A program made the translations under genes and the position numbers. Below, one piece after another: positions 27,541 to 36,234 of a stretch of 64,000 nt of DNA (its first letter is position 1; each line of letters opens with the position of its first letter). The notes beneath the pieces were generated by a model. The model was not told the DNA's origin. It ran no database searches and saw only the letters and a program-made list of their open reading frames with translations. The DNA comes from CAVXFS01 sp963761115 (GTDB lineage Bacteria; Pseudomonadota; Gammaproteobacteria; Burkholderiales; Gallionellaceae), in the NCBI GenBank assembly GCA_963761115.1, contig CAVXFS010000003.1:434001-498000 (forward strand). The letters are read 5' to 3'.

Positions 27541-28502
27541 ATGTACCTAGAACATTTCGGCCTGCGTGAATTTCCTTTCGGGCTGACACCCGACACCAGT
27601 TTTTTCTTTGCCTGTTCGAACTATCAGGAGGCGCTCAATACCTTGCTGGTGGCGGCACGCAATGGTGAAGGTTTTATCAAGATCATGGGCGAGGTGGGTA
27701 ACGGCAAGACCATGCTGTGCCGCAAATTTCTCGCCACGTTGAATAGCGGCGAAACCGAGGCGACGACAGCGATCGGTACCCAGGACGAAAGCGCTTCGCG
27801 GCGTTCAGTCACCCGCTTTGTCACCGCTTATACTCCCTAATCCTTACATGGAACCGCGCAGCCTGCTGCTGGCGTTGGCTGATGAGTTCCGCATCGAAAT
27901 AGACCAGGACACAGACCAGCACCTGTTGCTCAAGGGGCTGACTCTGCGCATTGCTTGATTTTGCGCGCGATGACAAGCGCGTACTGGTCTGTCTGGATGA
28001 GGCACAGGCGATGCCGCTGGAAAGCCTGGAAGTGTTGCGCCTGCTGACCAACCTGGAAACTGAAAAGCGCAAGCTGATGCAGGTGGTGCTGTTCGGACAG
28101 CCGGAACTGGACCAACGCCTGAAACAGAACTCGGTGCGCCAGTTGCGCCAGCGCATCAGTTTTCAGTACGATCTGAAAGGCCTGAAACCCGACGAACTGG
28201 ATCGCTATTTGCGGCATCGGTTGGGTGTGGCCGGATATGAAGGGGAAACCCTGTTCAGCGACAGTGCGGTAAGCGTAATGCACCACGTCAGTCATGGCAC
28301 GCCACGGCTGATCAATATCCTTGCCCACAAGTCATTGATGCTGGCGTTTGGCGAAGGACGGCAGCAAGTGCTGGCAAGCCATGTCCGCACAGCGGCAGAG
28401 GACACGCCGGAATCGCGCCGGGATTGGAACAGGTATATTTGGGTGATTGTCATGGTGATGGTTTTGCTGGCGGCGGCGGCAATCTGGATGGTGCTGCGAT
28501 GA
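27541..28502 (+). CDS. mshM: MSHA biogenesis ATPase MshM (ExeA-like AAA), two frameshifts
   Basis: An inner-membrane ATPase related to ExeA, thought to help secretin assembly at the cell wall. MYLEHFGLREFPFGLTPDTSFFF is the ExeA-type start. Walker A is GEVGNGKTM, and Walker B VLVCLDEAQAM lies in the last segment. The frame gains a base near 27838 (within TAYxPNPYMEPRSLLL) and again near 27950. A C-terminal transmembrane helix (WVIVMVMVLLAAAAIWMVL) ends the protein. About 22 residues (SGETEATTAIGTQDESASRRSVTR) before FVTAY have no counterpart I know in the family. Repaired length is about 319 residues. Confidence 0.85.
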
Positions 28503-29683
28503 GTTTGATCAATCAGATGCTGACCGATCTTGACAAGCGCGGGGTAGCGATACGTGCGGATGGGGAGTCGGTCCGGCCTGTGTATGACCGGAAGCGGCGC
28601 AGCAAGGTAGTGCTTCCGGCATTGATCGTCCTGCTGCTGGCGGGTATGGCAGGATTGTGGGCTGGGTTGCGGGACAAGTCGCCGCCACTATCCGATCTCC
28701 CGGTCGTGCCGGATGAAGCCGTGCGTCCGCCCGCTGTTGCAACGGTTCCCTCACCCCCACCCCGCGCTCGCGCAAAGCCTGCACAGACCAGGTTGGGTTC
28801 GGACGACAAACAGCAGCGCGTCGAAAAGCAAGTCATCGCGCTTCCGAACCCGGGGAAGAGCGTCCTGCCCGCACCGCCATCCTCTTTGCCCGCAGGGCGG
28901 GTCAAAACGCCATTTGAGCAAGCACTTGCGCAGGCAAAATCGAGCATGGCGACAACAACGACAGTCGAGGTTACCGACAAAACCGACCGGCAAACCATGA
29001 CCGCTGCAACGGGAGCAGTTTCGGCGAAGCTTCCCGTGCCGGCCAAGACCGTCACCATCCAACCGGAAGTAACGGCGCCCGGAATCGACAAGCAGGTCAG
29101 GCAGGTCACTGTGGAACAACAAGCGGAGAACGAATTCCGCAAGGCGAATGGCCTGATGCAACAAGGGCGCAGCGATGAGGCGATTGCCGGGTATCGGTCT
29201 GCATTAAAACTGGAGGTCGGTCATGTAGCTGCTCGCCAGGCCATGGTTGGCTTGCTGCTGGAAAGCAAGCGCAACAGCGACGCCGAACAGGCGCTGCAGG
29301 AAGGTCTTGACTACAATCCAAGGCAAAGCAACTTCGCCATGCTGCTGGCTCGTCTGCAGGTAGACAGGAATGCCTTGCAGCAGGCGCTGGAAACCCTGCG
29401 CGTCTCCCTGCCTTATGCGGAACAGCGGGCCGACTACCAGGCGTTCATTGCGGCGGTCCTGCAGCGACTTGGCCGGCACAAGGAAGCCATTGAACATTAC
29501 CAGTCAGCCTTGCGGCTATCGCCCAACTCGGGAGTATGGCTGATGGGGCTGGGCATTTCCCTGCAAGCCGAGAAGCGTGACGAAGATGCCCGCACAGCCT
29601 TCAGGCAAGCTGCCGATTCACACACACTGAGTAAGGAATTGCAGGCTTTCGTGACCAAACGACTGCGGGAATTGACTCCTTGA
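28499..29683 (+). CDS. mshN: MSHA biogenesis protein MshN (TPR, inner membrane)
   Basis: A 394-residue bitopic protein; ATG 28499 overlaps the mshM stop by four bases. The MSLINQMLTDLDKRG start is shared by MshN and GspB/PulB-type proteins. A transmembrane helix follows (about 42-60, VVLPALIVLLLAGMAGLWAGL), then a Pro/Ala/Lys-rich periplasmic linker (about 65-195). At least four TPR repeats (about 205-390) include NEFRKANGLMQQGRSDEAIAGYRSAL and LGRHKEAIEHYQSALRLSPNSGVW. It closes the MSHA gene block. Likely a scaffold for pilus biogenesis. Confidence 0.82.
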   Translation: MSLINQMLTDLDKRGVAIRADGESVRPVYDRKRRSKVVLPALIVLLLAGMAGLWAGLRDKSPPLSDLPVVPDEAVRPPAVATVPSPPPRARAKPAQTRLGSDDKQQRVEKQVIALPNPGKSVLPAPPSSLPAGRVKTPFEQALAQAKSSMATTTTVEVTDKTDRQTMTAATGAVSAKLPVPAKTVTIQPEVTAPGIDKQVRQVTVEQQAENEFRKANGLMQQGRSDEAIAGYRSALKLEVGHVAARQAMVGLLLESKRNSDAEQALQEGLDYNPRQSNFAMLLARLQVDRNALQQALETLRVSLPYAEQRADYQAFIAAVLQRLGRHKEAIEHYQSALRLSPNSGVWLMGLGISLQAEKRDEDARTAFRQAADSHTLSKELQAFVTKRLRELTP

Positions 29684-29988
29684 TCAAATAATAACCCACT
29701 AAAATCCTATAGTTAATATGACGCGTCGAACTAAATAAATATATACCCCTCAAAGAAATAGGTTTATATTGCGGTTCACGTAGCAGGCGGAAATTGAAAC
29801 CTTGCCCATTATCTGTGCAGGGACTTTTCGGTGGTTGCGTGAAGCAATAAAGACCGGGGGCGCCAGCGATTGTTTCTGGAAGAAGAATCGAAATGCTCGT
29901 ATAGAACAGATTGGTCTCTGTATTTTCGGCAACGGCGGTGCCATGCAATCCCGGATTGTTAACAACACTCTAGTAGAGGAGGTTAATC
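29684..29988 (+). other. Intergenic leader region between mshN and the microprotein gene
   Basis: About 305 bases without a credible long gene. The first 100 bases are AT-rich and may hold a promoter, but I see no convincing -35/-10 pair. The last 20 bases carry the strong Shine-Dalgarno of the microprotein. Confidence 0.5.
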
Positions 29989-30096
29989 ATGGGCGCAACA
30001 GAATGGGTTTTACTCGCGATAGTTTTGCTTCCCGGCTTGGTCATCATTATGGATGATAGCAACATGAAAGAGTTGAAGAAAAATAAATATAATTGA
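29989..30096 (+). CDS. Predicted 35-residue single-span membrane microprotein
   Basis: ATG 29989 lies seven bases after the excellent Shine-Dalgarno AGAGGAGG (29975-29982). The predicted product starts MGATEWVLLAIVLLPGLVII, giving one transmembrane helix (about 5-20), and continues with a short charged tail MDDSNMKELKKNKYN. It is followed 10 bp later by a strong intrinsic terminator, so the unit looks like a real short transcript. I do not recognise a family. Small membrane proteins of this design often modulate a larger membrane complex, but nothing here identifies the partner. Confidence 0.6.
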   Translation: MGATEWVLLAIVLLPGLVIIMDDSNMKELKKNKYN

Positions 30097-30106
30097 TTGA
30101 ATCAGC

Positions 30107-30129
30107 CCCCCGGAAACGGGGGTTTTTTT
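30107..30129 (+). terminator. Intrinsic terminator after the microprotein gene
   Basis: CCCCCG (30107-30112), loop GAAA, CGGGGG (30117-30122), then seven T (30123-30129). It reads on the plus strand. The comF gene on the minus strand ends right next to it at 30128, so the hairpin could also serve that gene, although no matching T-run exists on the other strand. Confidence 0.9.
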
Positions 30130-30808
30130 ATTGTCGTTTTGAATAGGGTATCGTTCTGGCCACTACCCAGGCGCTTACTGCGCTCGCACCGGCCTTGCGC
30201 AGTGCGATCGCGACTTCATTCAACGTACTGCCACTGGTCATCACATCGTCCACCACCGCAACATGTTTTCCCGACAAGTCCCGTTCACAGGCGAAGGCTT
30301 TCCTGACATTGCTGCCCCGTTCTTTCCAGGCCAGCGACGATTGCGGCGGAGTATCGCGCGCTCGGCGGCAGGCATCGGACGCCATGGCAACGGCCAGTTC
30401 TGCAGAGATGCGACGTGCCAGTTCAAGTGACTGGTTGAAACCGCGATCCCTTAGCCGGAATGGGTGCAAAGGCATGGGAATGATCAGGTCGGGCGTGACC
30501 GAGATGCGCTGCGCCAGGCTATCCGCCAGACTGTTCGCCAATGACAGGCGCTCGCCATATTTCAATGCCTGGATCAGCTTGTCCAGCGGGTAGGCATAGG
30601 TGAATACAGCTACAGTGCAGTCGAATTGCGGCTTGCGCTGCAGGCATCGCCCGCATGTCGAGCCATCCACTGTCGGCAAGGCGCAGATCGGGCAGCGCGG
30701 CTTGACCAGGTAGGGCAGGGTGGCGTCGCAGGCCTCGCACCATGCCCCGCGCCGATTGAACGTGCCGCACAACAAACAAGGCTGGGCAGGTAATGCTTGC
30801 CCAAGCAT
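30128..30808 (-). CDS. comF: ComF-family phosphoribosyltransferase-like protein
   Basis: A roughly 226-residue protein of the ComF/GntX family. An N-terminal zinc ribbon has paired cysteines (PCLLCGTFNRRGAWCEACDATL, PRCPICALPTVDGSTCGRC). The C-terminal PRTase domain contains the PRPP-binding motif VAVVDDVMTSGSTLNEVA. DLIIPMPLHPFRLRDRGFNQSLELAR is the family signature. The start is set at the Met of MLGQALPAQPCLLCG; the frame is open upstream to 30916. It is divergent from bioB, the usual neighbour in proteobacteria. In naturally transformable bacteria ComF aids DNA uptake; here its role is unknown. Confidence 0.85.
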   Translation of the reverse strand: MLGQALPAQPCLLCGTFNRRGAWCEACDATLPYLVKPRCPICALPTVDGSTCGRCLQRKPQFDCTVAVFTYAYPLDKLIQALKYGERLSLANSLADSLAQRISVTPDLIIPMPLHPFRLRDRGFNQSLELARRISAELAVAMASDACRRARDTPPQSSLAWKERGSNVRKAFACERDLSGKHVAVVDDVMTSGSTLNEVAIALRKAGASAVSAWVVARTIPYSKRQ

Positions 30809-30980
30809 TGTGCTGATGTTCAATATCCGGCGTGGTAAAATCAACAAGTATGCTCCGCCCTTAAAAGCTTGAATTCGGGATCGATGGCTGGTCGGGCGAT
30901 CAACCTGAACCGGCATTGATATCAGTCGACCGGTTTGTCCGGGGAAGTTGCTGGATTTAATTTACCCTTAGTGATCATTT

Positions 30981-31973
30981 ATGCAAATTCAAACCATACA
31001 GTTTCCGCGCCGCGAAAAACATGCTACTGCATCGCGCTGGAGCGTGACCCAGATCGAGGCGCTGTTCAACCTGCCGTTCGCTGACCTGATGTACCGCGCA
31101 CAACAGACACACCGCGAGCATTTCGACCCGAATGCAGTGCAGCTGTCCTCGCTGCTGTCGATCAAGACCGGCGGATGTTCGGAGGATTGCGGCTATTGTC
31201 CGCAGTCGGCGTTCAACGATACCGGTATGGAAAACGGCAAGATGCTGGATGTGGAGACCGTGGTGCAGGCCGCGCGCGTCGCGCAGCAGAATGGCGCAGG
31301 CCGCTTCTGCATGGGCGCGGCATGGCGCGAACCGAACGACGAGGATATGCAGAGTGTCGTCGAGATGATCAAGGCCGTCCGCGGCCTGGGCATGGAGACG
31401 TGCGCGACACTGGGCATGCTGAACGATGCGCACGTGGCGCAATTGAGCGCGGCTGGGCTGGATTACTACAACCATAACCTCGATACCGCGCCGGAATTCT
31501 ATGGCGAGATCATCACCACGCGCGATTACCAGGATCGCCTGGATACGCTGGAGCGGGTGCGTGAGGCTGGCATCAAGGTGTGCAGCGGCGGCATCGTCGG
31601 CATGGGCGAGAGCCTCACCCATCGCGCCGGGCTGATCGCGCAACTGGCCAACCTGGAACCCTATCCCGAAAGCGTGCCGATCAACAACCTGGTCAGGGTG
31701 GAAGGCACGCCGCTGGAACACGTGGCCGAACTCGATCCGCTGGATTTCGTGCGCACCATCGCGGTGGCGCGCATCACCATGCCGCGTGCCCGTGTGCGCC
31801 TGTCCGCCGGGCGGCAGCAGATGTCGGATGCAGTGCAGGCATTGTGTTTCCTCGCCGGCGCCAATTCCATCTTCTACGGTGACCGCCTGCTGACCACCGA
31901 TAACCCGGACGTGGAGCGCGACCGCAGCCTGCTCGACAAGTTGGGCATGTATCCCTTGTCGGAAAAAACGTAG
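30981..31973 (+). CDS. bioB: Biotin synthase
   Basis: A 330-residue radical-SAM enzyme that inserts sulfur into dethiobiotin, the last step of biotin synthesis. The radical-SAM cluster motif is GGCSEDCGYCPQS (CxxxCxxC). YNHNLDTAPEFYGEI, the GIVGMGE motif and RLSAGRQQMSDAVQALCFLAGANSIFYGDRLLTT are also diagnostic. It is the first gene of a bioB-F-H-C-D operon that lies downstream of, and divergent from, comF. Confidence 0.97.
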   Translation: MQIQTIQFPRREKHATASRWSVTQIEALFNLPFADLMYRAQQTHREHFDPNAVQLSSLLSIKTGGCSEDCGYCPQSAFNDTGMENGKMLDVETVVQAARVAQQNGAGRFCMGAAWREPNDEDMQSVVEMIKAVRGLGMETCATLGMLNDAHVAQLSAAGLDYYNHNLDTAPEFYGEIITTRDYQDRLDTLERVREAGIKVCSGGIVGMGESLTHRAGLIAQLANLEPYPESVPINNLVRVEGTPLEHVAELDPLDFVRTIAVARITMPRARVRLSAGRQQMSDAVQALCFLAGANSIFYGDRLLTTDNPDVERDRSLLDKLGMYPLSEKT

Positions 31974-32047
31974 GTCGGGTCAGGCGCGGTTTTGAGCCGA
32001 ATCCGATGAAGCGCGATGTTGGGTCACGCTACGCTAACCCAACCTAC
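31970..32047. repeat. Imperfect inverted repeat between bioB and bioF
   Basis: GTAGGTCGGGT (31970-31980) and ACCCAACCTAC (32037-32047) are inverted with one mismatch. The region between contains GCGATGTTGGGTCACGC-type sequence seen as a dispersed intergenic element in many proteobacteria. The left arm includes the bioB stop codon. Confidence 0.5.
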
Positions 32048-32056
32048 AACATCCCC

Positions 32057-33212
32057 ATGCCTTTTACCGAACTGCAGAATGATCTCGATGAACTGTTTGC
32101 GCGTGGCTTGCGCCGCCGCCGCCGCGTGCTGGATTCGCCGCAGGGCGTGCATGTCAGCGTCGACGGCAAGCCTTGCCTGTCGTTCTGCAGCAACGACTAC
32201 CTTGGCCTGGCCAATCATCCGCAACTGATCGCCGCGTTACAGCAGGGTGCGCAGCAACATGGCGCCGGTGCCGGTGCTTCCCACCTGATCAGCGGGCACC
32301 TTGCCGCACACCACGATCTGGAACTGGCTCTGGCTGCTTTTGCCGGCAAGCCTGCGGCGCTGTTGTTCTCCACCGGCTACCTGGCCAACCTCGGCGTGGT
32401 ACAGGCACTGGTCGGACGCGGCGACACGGTGTTCGCCGACAGGTTCAATCATGCATCGCTGAACGATGCCATGCTGCTGTCGCGTGCCGGAATCAAGCGC
32501 TATCGCCATAACGATATGGGGCACCTGGCAGCGTTGCTTGCTGCAAGCGGGAAGGGGCGCAAACTGGTCATTACCGATGCCGTGTTCAGCATGGATGGCG
32601 ACATCGCAGCCTTGCCTGATTTACTGGCGCTGTGCGAACAGCATGATGCCTGGCTGCTGGTGGACGATGCGCACGGCTTTGGTGTGCTCGGGGAACAGGG
32701 GCGCGGATCGTTGGCGCATTTCGGTCTGGACTCGCCGCGCATCATCTACATGGCCACATTGGGCAAGGCGGCAGGCGTGTCCGGGGCGTTTGTCGCGGCC
32801 GAGCAGGTGGTGATCGATACGCTGGTGCAGCATGCGCGCAGTTATATCTATACCACCGCCAGCCCTCCCGCGCTGGCCAGCGCGCTCATGGCAAGCCTGG
32901 CGCTGTTGAGTGAGGAGGAATGGCGGCGCACGCATTTGCAGGAATTGACCAGCACAGCTGCGCGCGGGGCTGGCGGACTTGCCGTGGATGCTGATGCCTT
33001 CGTTAACGCCGATCCAGCCCCTGCTGGTCGGCAGCAATAAGGCGGCCGTGGAATTGAGCGAAGGTTTGCACCAGCGCGGTATCTGGGTTCCGGCCATCCG
33101 TCCTCCCACCGTGCCGGCAGGGGGCGCGCGTCTGCGCATCTCGCTGTCGGCGGCGCATGCAGAACAGGATGTGGCGCAATTGATCGGTGCATTGCATGAA
33201 CTTGCACATTGA
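32057..33212 (+). CDS. bioF: 8-amino-7-oxononanoate synthase, one frameshift
   Basis: A PLP enzyme that condenses pimeloyl-ACP with alanine. ATG 32057 opens MPFTELQNDLDELFARGLRRRRRVLDS. LSFCSNDYLGLANHP, HGAGAGASHLISGHLAAHHDLE and the Lys-bearing MATLGKAAGVSGAFV are family motifs. The frame gains a base near 32965, within the RAGLADLPWMLMP segment. The C-terminal domain (PIQPLLVGSNKAAVELSEGLHQRGIWVPAIRPPTVPAGGARLRISLSAAH) continues to TGA 33210-33212. Repaired length of about 384 residues is normal. The end overlaps bioH. Confidence 0.92.
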
Positions 33213-33960
33213 CAGTGTCGGCAGCGGCGCGCCGCTGGTGTTGCTGCATGGCTGGGGCATGGATGGAGGAATCTGGGATAATGTCGTTTCGCGGCTGGCA
33301 CAGCAATTCCGGGTGCATAACGTTGATTTGCCGGGGCATGGTGCAAGCGGTCGCAGCGAAGAATTCGTACTGGATAACGTGGTGGAGCAGGTTGCTGCAC
33401 ACTTCGATGAGCCGGTGCATGTCTGCGGCTGGTCTCTGGGCGGGCAGGTCGCCTTGCGCTGGGCTGCATTGCGTCCGCAACAGCTACGCAAGCTGGTGCT
33501 GGTCGCTTCCACGCCGTGTTTTGTGCAGCGCGAAGGATGGATACACGCGATGGCAGACGGCGTGCTGCAGGAATTTGCCGCAGCACTGATGGATAACCCC
33601 GAACTGACGTTGAAGCGGTTCCTGGCCCTGCAATTGCGCGGCAGCGAGCATGAGCGCGAGATTCTTGCCGATCTGCGCGCGCGTCTGTTCAGTCGCGGCA
33701 AACCGGACATCGATGCGTTGCGTGGTGGATTGGAGGTTCTGCGCGATACAGATCTGCGAACGAGCCTGCCCGGGCTGGACCACGAAGTCCTGGTGATTGC
33801 CGGTGACCGTGACCTGCTGACGCCGCTAGCTGCTTCAGTCTTCATGGTGGAGACATTGCCAGGCGCGCGATTGGTCAGGGTCGAGGGCGCGTCCCATGCA
33901 CCGTTCCTGTCACACCCGGAAATATTTCTGGACAGCATGAAGGATTTTTTGCATGGATGA
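33196..33960 (+). CDS. bioH: Pimeloyl-ACP methyl ester carboxylesterase
   Basis: A 254-residue alpha/beta-hydrolase that removes the methyl group added by BioC, releasing pimeloyl-ACP. ATG 33196 is chosen over GTG 33187. The oxyanion motif is HGWGMDGGIW, the nucleophile is Ser in GWSLGGQVALRW, the acid is in VIAGDRDLLTP, and the catalytic His is in GASHAPFLSHPE. It sits between bioF and bioC with short overlaps on both sides. Confidence 0.93.
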   Translation: MNLHIDSVGSGAPLVLLHGWGMDGGIWDNVVSRLAQQFRVHNVDLPGHGASGRSEEFVLDNVVEQVAAHFDEPVHVCGWSLGGQVALRWAALRPQQLRKLVLVASTPCFVQREGWIHAMADGVLQEFAAALMDNPELTLKRFLALQLRGSEHEREILADLRARLFSRGKPDIDALRGGLEVLRDTDLRTSLPGLDHEVLVIAGDRDLLTPLAASVFMVETLPGARLVRVEGASHAPFLSHPEIFLDSMKDFLHG

Positions 33961-34822
33961 ATTCCTGATCGATAAACGTGAAGTGCGCCGCGCCTTCAGC
34001 CGCGCCGCGCCCAGCTACGATGCATCGGCCGTGTTGCAGCGCGAGGTATGTCGGCGCATGCTGGAGCGGCTGGATTACATTCGCCTGCGGCCAACCCGGT
34101 TGCTGGATGCGGGCTGCGGCACGGGCTGGGGCACCCGCCAGCTGGCGCAGCGCTATCCGGCAGCGCAGCTGGTTGCGCTGGATATCGCCAAGGGCATGCT
34201 GGAGACAGGGCGCGACCGTTCTGCCTGGTGGCGCAAGCTGTTTTCCGGCAGGCGGGAATTTCCGCTGTGCGCCGATGTCGAGGCGCTGCCGCTGTCCTCC
34301 GCCAGCATGCAGATGATCTGGTCCAATCTCACCCTGCAATGGTGCAACGACCTGCCCGCAACATTTCGCGAATTGCATCGCGTTCTGGCGACAGAAGGGC
34401 TGTTGCTGTTCAGCACTTTCGGGCCGGATACGCTGAAGGAATTGCGTAGTGCGTTCGACGGTGTGGATGGGCACGATCATGTCAACCGTTTTACCGACAT
34501 GCACGATCTGGGAGACATGTTGATGCACAGCGGTTTCGCCGAGCCGGTGATGGAAATGGAAATCATCACCCTCACCTATGACGATGTGAAAGCCGTGATG
34601 CAGGATCTGCGCTGCATCGGCGCGCACAATGCACTGGCGGGACGCGGACAGGGCATGATGGGCAAGGCGGCCTGGCGACGCGTGCTGGAAAACTATGAAA
34701 GCCGGCGCCGGGCAGGCAAGTTGCCGGCAACCTTCGAGGTCGTCTATGGGCATGCATGGAAGCCGCAACCCAGGGTGATGGAGGATGGTGCAAGGATCAT
34801 CCGGACACCGTTCAAACTATGA
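33953..34822 (+). CDS. bioC: Malonyl-ACP O-methyltransferase
   Basis: A 289-residue SAM-dependent methyltransferase that starts pimelate synthesis by methylating malonyl-ACP. The typical N-terminus DEFLIDKREVRRAFSRAAPSYDASAVLQREV is followed by the SAM motif DAGCGTGWGTRQL, the family's LTLQWCNDLPATFRELHRVL and LLFSTFGPDTLKELR. It overlaps the bioH stop by eight bases. Confidence 0.94.
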   Translation: MDEFLIDKREVRRAFSRAAPSYDASAVLQREVCRRMLERLDYIRLRPTRLLDAGCGTGWGTRQLAQRYPAAQLVALDIAKGMLETGRDRSAWWRKLFSGRREFPLCADVEALPLSSASMQMIWSNLTLQWCNDLPATFRELHRVLATEGLLLFSTFGPDTLKELRSAFDGVDGHDHVNRFTDMHDLGDMLMHSGFAEPVMEMEIITLTYDDVKAVMQDLRCIGAHNALAGRGQGMMGKAAWRRVLENYESRRRAGKLPATFEVVYGHAWKPQPRVMEDGARIIRTPFKL

Positions 34823-34916
34823 GGTCCATGCATCGTCGATCCCGCGAAAACGAGCGCAGCAAAGTTTCGAGCTTGCGGCCAGGCGAGGATGGCGGGCTGG
34901 GTAGCTGGAGGAGAGA

Positions 34917-35594
34917 GTGAGTTACTTCGTCACCGGAACCGATACCGGCGTCGGCAAGACATTGGTCAGTTGTGCGTTATTGCATGCATTTGCAGCACAG
35001 GGCAAGCGCGTGGCCGGCATGAAGCCGGTGGCGTGTGGATGCGATGCGGACGGACGCCATCAGGATGTGGAGAAATTGCTTGCTGCTGGAAATGCCGGTG
35101 CGAACCGCAGTCAGATCAATCCTTATAATTTCGCCGCGCCGATTGCACCCAGTATTGCCGCTTATGAATCCGGAAGCCGGATTGAACTTGATCGCATCCT
35201 GCATGCCTACCACTTGCTGGCGGATCAGGCAGATGTCGTGATCGTGGAAGGCGTGGGCGGCTACAGGGTGCCGCTCAACGATCAGCAGGATGGTGCGGAT
35301 ATGGCAGTGCAACTGGGCTTGCCGGTCATCATGGTGGTGGGCATGCGCCTGGGTTGCCTGAATCATGCCCTGCTGACCGCCGCCGCCATCGAGGCCAGCG
35401 GCCTGGAACTGGCTGGCTGGGTGGCGAATGTGCCGACTGCAGGGATGTCCGCATTGCGCGAAAACATCTCCACGCTGCAGCACTGTCTGCAAGCGCCTTT
35501 GCTTGGGGTGATCGAATTCCGGCAGCAAGCGGAGGCGAGAATAGCTGCGGCACAGCTGGATATCGGATTGCTGGATCATGGCGGAGAAGAATGA
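34917..35594 (+). CDS. bioD: Dethiobiotin synthetase
   Basis: A 225-residue ATP-dependent enzyme forming dethiobiotin from 7,8-diaminopelargonate and CO2. GTG 34917 follows GGAGGAGAG. The P-loop is GTDTGVGKTLVS; MKPVACGC and VEGVGGYRVPLN are family motifs. The gene ends the biotin operon, and bioA is not in this window. It overlaps the SCO1-like gene by four bases. The 94 bp before it contain a GC-rich intergenic stretch but no clear signal. Confidence 0.93.
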   Translation: MSYFVTGTDTGVGKTLVSCALLHAFAAQGKRVAGMKPVACGCDADGRHQDVEKLLAAGNAGANRSQINPYNFAAPIAPSIAAYESGSRIELDRILHAYHLLADQADVVIVEGVGGYRVPLNDQQDGADMAVQLGLPVIMVVGMRLGCLNHALLTAAAIEASGLELAGWVANVPTAGMSALRENISTLQHCLQAPLLGVIEFRQQAEARIAAAQLDIGLLDHGGEE

Positions 35595-36178
35595 TGCGTA
35601 TTGGTTTGCTGTTGCTTGCAGTCTTTTTGGTGTCGTGCTCAAAGCCCGAGCATCCGGCGCCGCTCCATGCCACCGATGTCAGCTGGCGTTTTCAGCAGGC
35701 AGCCGATTTCCAGTTAACCGACACCAGCGGCAAATCGCGTCGCTTGTCGGATTTCAGGGACAAGGTCGTCGCCTTGTTCTTTGGTTATACCCATTGCCCG
35801 GAAGTATGTCCGACCACGCTGGCAGACATGGCGCAGGTGATGCGCAAGCTGGGCCCGGATGCCGCCAGGGTGCAGGTGATCTTTGTGACGCTCGACCCGG
35901 AGCGCGACACGCCTGCGGTGCTGGCCAAATTCCTGCCGGCGTTCAGCGCGTCATTCATGGGCCTGTATGGCGATGCACAAGCCACCGCGCAGGCGGCCAA
36001 GGTTTTCGGCGTGAACTATGAGAAGCATTTTGACAAGAACGGGGGTTATACGCTGGATCATTCCGACTGGACCTATCTGGTCGGGGGAGACGGGCGCATA
36101 GTCTGGCTTTCGCCCTATCAACAACGTACCGATTTTGTCGTGGAAGATATAAAATTACTGTTGAAAACCGTGCATTGA
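35591..36178 (+). CDS. SCO1/SenC-family copper-binding lipoprotein
   Basis: A 195-residue membrane-bound protein with a lipoprotein signal (MMRIGLLLLAVFLVSC). The thioredoxin-like domain has the copper site CPEVCP within FGYTHCPEVCPTTLADMAQVM and the distal His in LDHSDWTYLVG. SCO proteins deliver copper to the CuA site of cytochrome oxidase or act as thiol reductants. It overlaps bioD by four bases but is functionally unrelated, and no oxidase gene is in the window. Confidence 0.9.
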   Translation: MMRIGLLLLAVFLVSCSKPEHPAPLHATDVSWRFQQAADFQLTDTSGKSRRLSDFRDKVVALFFGYTHCPEVCPTTLADMAQVMRKLGPDAARVQVIFVTLDPERDTPAVLAKFLPAFSASFMGLYGDAQATAQAAKVFGVNYEKHFDKNGGYTLDHSDWTYLVGGDGRIVWLSPYQQRTDFVVEDIKLLLKTVH

Positions 36179-36234
36179 ACCATAAAGCATGGTTTCGCTT
36201 GCTGTATCATGGTCACAAGATCGCAGGGGGGACA

